Shown: in pieces, positions 60,856-64,000 of the stretch
Layout: each line of letters starts with the position of its first letter
How positions within the stretch are numbered: position 1 is the first letter of the stretch
Source: Todiramphus chloris collaris
Taxonomy: Eukaryota > Chordata > Aves > Coraciiformes > Alcedinidae
Assembly (NCBI GenBank): GCA_025345505.1
Contig: JANVCC010000021.1
Coordinates: 30,378,826-30,442,825, forward strand
Direction: 5' to 3'
Length of the DNA stretch: 64,000 nucleotides
The notes under the pieces: generated by a model
The model's database searches: none
Told to the model about the DNA's origin: nothing
What the model saw: only the letters and a program-made list of their open reading frames with translations
Made by a program: the position numbers and the translations under genes

Positions 60856-61605
60856 TGTCAAGAGTTAGGGCTGGGTCAGCCACTAGACAGATGACAGGTG
60901 TTCTCTATTAATGCCTCTCCCCAAATGGGAAGAGAAAGGGAATACAGGAGGGAGCCTTATAGATTGGAAAGAAATGTAAAACAGCTTTAATGAAAATAAA
61001 ATATGAAAATAATATACACAAAACCAATATTGAACCCAATCCCCCTGATGGCAACTACAAGACCATTACCACTGATGCTGTAGAGTAGGCACTAGGGAAT
61101 TCCCAGGCAGGACTCATCAGCAGACGGGAACTGGGTTCAGGAGCTGAATCCTGTAACTGGATTCAAGAACACACAGATCTGGACTGAAGGCAGAATGGAC
61201 AGAGTCCTCCTCAGACACTCGTCATTGAAGAAGAGAGCTTGACCCTCATCATCCCTCAGCTTTATACTGAATATGACACATACGGAATGGAATACCTTAT
61301 TGGTCAGTTTAGGGTCACTTGTCCTATCTGCTTCTCCCCACATATGTCTCCTTTTACTTTCTGCACCCCCAACGCAATACACAAGATTTAGCAGTGACCT
61401 TGGTCTTCTCAGGAGCAAGTATAAGCAAAAGCCAGTCCGCATACCAGTCCGTGGTAGAACTATAAATACTGGGCATTATCACTGATAGAAGCAGACAGTG
61501 TCCACAAAAATATACCATTAACTTTAGAAAGTTCAATTAGTTAGAAGAGACTCAGCTGAAAAGTAAAATCACTGAGCAGATCTAGTTCTAACTCCAATCA
61601 GTACA
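60856..61605 (-). mobile_element. Avian ERV solo LTR fossil, sister of 28675-29534
   Basis: 750 bp starting TGTCAAGAGTTAGGGCTGGG and ending CTCCAATCAGTACA. It aligns over its whole length with the LTR at 28675 (shared blocks include GGGAAGAGAAAGGGAATA, GGTTCAGGAGCTG, GTCCTCCTCAGA, CCCTCAGCTTTATACTG and CAGTGTC) but has one copy of the 48-bp unit. On the minus strand it carries a TATAAAG box (near 61260) and ATTAAA (plus-strand TTTAAT at 60986). No clear target duplication and no coding part. It looks about as old as or older than its sister. Confidence 0.87.
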
Positions 61606-64000
61606 CACCCCAGCAGTCACAGACATTTTTATCAAAAATCACAGCCAAGAATGCTAGTCATTTTTCATGAAATGTCAAAGAGTTGACAAATGGTTTTGAA
61701 ATACTTCTTCAGAAAGTCAAAAATCTGGATTCAGTCAGTTGTTTTTTCACAAGGCGTTCCAAACTATAGCTTTCACCTCCCATTTACTGTAATAGTGTCA
61801 TTTGTGGAGGGTGGCAAAAATGTATGATTCATCAAGTTAGTGAGAAGACAAGAAAACCAGAATTGATTCTGTAGTATCATAATCAGGAAAATTCCTAATG
61901 AAGGGTGTTACTCAGGCTTCTGAACAGCTTCCAGAGCTCTACAAACATATTACATGAAGTGTTCTAAACATGAAGCATATGAATGCATTCAGGAAATGTA
62001 CAAAGGGGAATCAAAATATAGAACCCTTCAATTACACAAGGATGTTGTCAGCCAGGCTACAGAAGGAGAGAATTTCTTTTTTTCTTTTTCTCCTTTCAGT
62101 TTTTATTATAGTTGGCCACACAGTGGCACATATTCAACATCAGAAATGAGAGGCAAAGTTTCAGGCAAATTTTTCTTACATTATCAGTTGAATGAGGAAC
62201 TGCTGTTTCTATATAGCATGCTGTTTTAGATTTTCTTTCTTTAGTTCATTTTTTGTTGTTATTTTGTTTAGTTATTGTTCTTTTTTTGAGTCTTTGGTTG
62301 GTTTGTGTTTAGTTTGGGGTATATTTGTGGCTTTTTCAATTCATTTTTTGAGAAGGTAGTCCTAAAATGCCCAGTTTTGTCCATATATTATCCAAGGAAT
62401 CTAAGAAGTTAATCTGCATTTATGTGTTCCATACCTCAAGCCACATCTTGGCCTTTAGGTCTGAATTTGGGCACACATAAATAATGTGGAATAGAGTTGA
62501 ATAGAAAATGAAGAGAGACAAGATGGTCACTGCCAAGGAGACTATGTTAATCAAGGTATAAATTTATAAATGTCATAGAAACACTTAAGTGACTTTGGCA
62601 GCAGCTTGCTGCTAGATTTTACTTGGTAAATAAAGAATTAGGGAATAGAGATTAGGGAATTGTTCTAAATCTTTGAATCTGAAGGCTTTTTAAAAGACCT
62701 ATTTAGTATTAAAGCATGAAAATTGTGGTACTGGATATAATTTGAGGTCCACTTTTCCCATAATCCTGCTATGTACCACTGCTGGGAGACCTACACTTCT
62801 TTCAGATGATAAAAAGAAATACTAATTAAGATAGTTCTCAGGAAAACTGTCTTAGAAACAATTCTTACTCTGTAATTAGGATCACTGTAAATTCTGAGGC
62901 TATAGTTTAGAAAACTGACCTAGATAAAAAGACATGATGAAATCTATTTTTCTCTTGGAACTCAGTTTTGTAACACAATTTTGGTGTTACAGTTCTTTGC
63001 TTTCATACAACAGACTATTCTTTATAAGCCCACAAGATGGCATCAGAAGCTTGAATAAAGTTTAATCCTGGTCACAGACACAAAAAGCTTTACATGTTAC
63101 CTCTGCTTCTCTGCCTCCAAAGATGCAGGAGTAGCTGTGTGGCACAGACACAGAAATCTGCATCTTCCAAACATGTTGAAATGAGAGATAGTTTTTATAA
63201 AGAATAAATGCAGTGCTCAGTTTGATTCAAATAGGTATTTTGTAGCATATTAGACCAATACATACGTTTAAAAATACATCAGTGATGATTTAAAAATGCA
63301 GGCTAATTCCCAGGGGAGATAATTTCTTCAGTAACATGATTTGAGTTCACTGCCTGATATTCTTATAAAAAAAAAAGAGTAATATAAATTTTATTAAACA
63401 GACTGAAATTTCGTCATTTCAAATGATCTTTCAAGGTTAATAGAGGTTAACATCACTTTAAGTGGCTTTCTGTCTGATTGGGACAAAGTTTGTAGTGTGG
63501 CTACTAATGATGAACTCAGAGCTGATGATAATTTGTTTCGTTTCTACTTTTTATTTACTAAATCTTAGTCTCCATGGTAATATAAGAGTGTAATGAATAT
63601 TCATGTTACCTTAATTTGAGAATCTTGCACATAAAAAATTATTTGCAAATTGAAATAAGGCTATTAAGATTTACTTATTCATTAGTATCTGTAACAACAA
63701 GATTAAAAAAAAAACCACCAAAATCTTCAAGAAATGTATTGATCGAACTGTAGAAACTGTAGAAAAATTTATCTTTTCCTAAGGAAAAATTCTTTACCTT
63801 TGTAAAACCAAGGTAAATAATGAAGTTACAAAAATAATCTGATTTACTTCAGAACTAAGATGCTTGTACTTTCTTCTTACAAAAGACACAGTTTAAATAG
63901 ATAATAAAAATTTGTATGGAATGTATGAAACAAATTAATATTTTAAGAAGAAGAGGAAAACATAAAATTTTCATACTGTAAACAAGCCAAAGTAATTTTA
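61606..64000. other. Unique AT-rich sequence, no gene seen
   Basis: Contains T/TTG-rich stretches at 62070-62110 and 62225-62330 and A runs at 63367-63377 and 63705-63715. No gene or interspersed repeat recognised. Confidence 0.55.

Noticed and set aside
28675-61605. The two sister LTRs as the ends of one provirus
   Set aside because: The space between is 31 kb of unique DNA, CR1s and other LTRs, with no ERV internal region recognised, and the left LTR has its own complete target duplication.

Overview
The window looks like intergenic or long-intron DNA from a bird. The evidence is the repeat content. Nearly every repeat is either a 5'-truncated CR1 LINE, recognisable by its short 3' tail of ATTCTATG-type repeats and by peptides of the CR1 reverse transcriptase, or a single LTR of the kinds common in neoavian genomes (ends such as TGTCATGGTTTA and CAAACCAAGACA). 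No Alu, L1 or other mammalian repeat is visible. The rest is AT-rich with many short poly-A/T runs. I found no convincing host protein-coding gene, tRNA, rRNA, CRISPR array or bacterial-type operon. The species and locus cannot be named from the sequence.

Layout. 1-1311 is unique sequence. 1318-5155 is a minus-strand CR1 split by a plus-strand CR1 at 2501-3795; both have 6-bp target duplications, and the inner copy carries a 92-bp AT-rich insertion. Small CR1 copies lie at 7297-7370 (-) and 8321-8757 (+). LTR fossils follow at 9825-10254, 21109-21639 and, after a 100-N gap, 23614-23688. The 10.9 kb from 10255 to 21108 is almost free of recognisable repeats. A CR1 lies at 25379-25750 (-), and a solo LTR with a 5-bp target duplication at 28675-29534. 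Two head-to-tail plus-strand CR1s occupy 31025-33138. A 919-N gap (35801-36719) abuts a 338-bp TTTC/CTTT tract ending at 37170.

In the second half, a 1.25-kb CR1 (42303-43548, -) and the best-preserved CR1 (45753-47345, -) are followed by a mosaic at 48190-48798: a minus CR1 tail, a plus CR1 reverse-transcriptase snippet, then an LTR 3' part. 48799-56236 is repeat-poor. 56237-57316 is a long LTR with about eight imperfect ~50-bp internal repeats. 58229-59058 is a CR1 whose reverse-transcriptase core is deleted. 60856-61605 is a second copy of the LTR family seen at 28675. The remainder to 64000 is unique.

There is no set of genes acting together. The parts that carry information are the retroelement fossils and how they sit in one another: nesting, mosaics, internal duplication and deletion, and a recurring 6-7 bp direct repeat at CR1 ends. 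I did not find a credible new biological system. The unexplained items (mosaic, AT insertion, LTR repeat array, two GC-richer blocks, one weak exon-like site) are listed with their limits.
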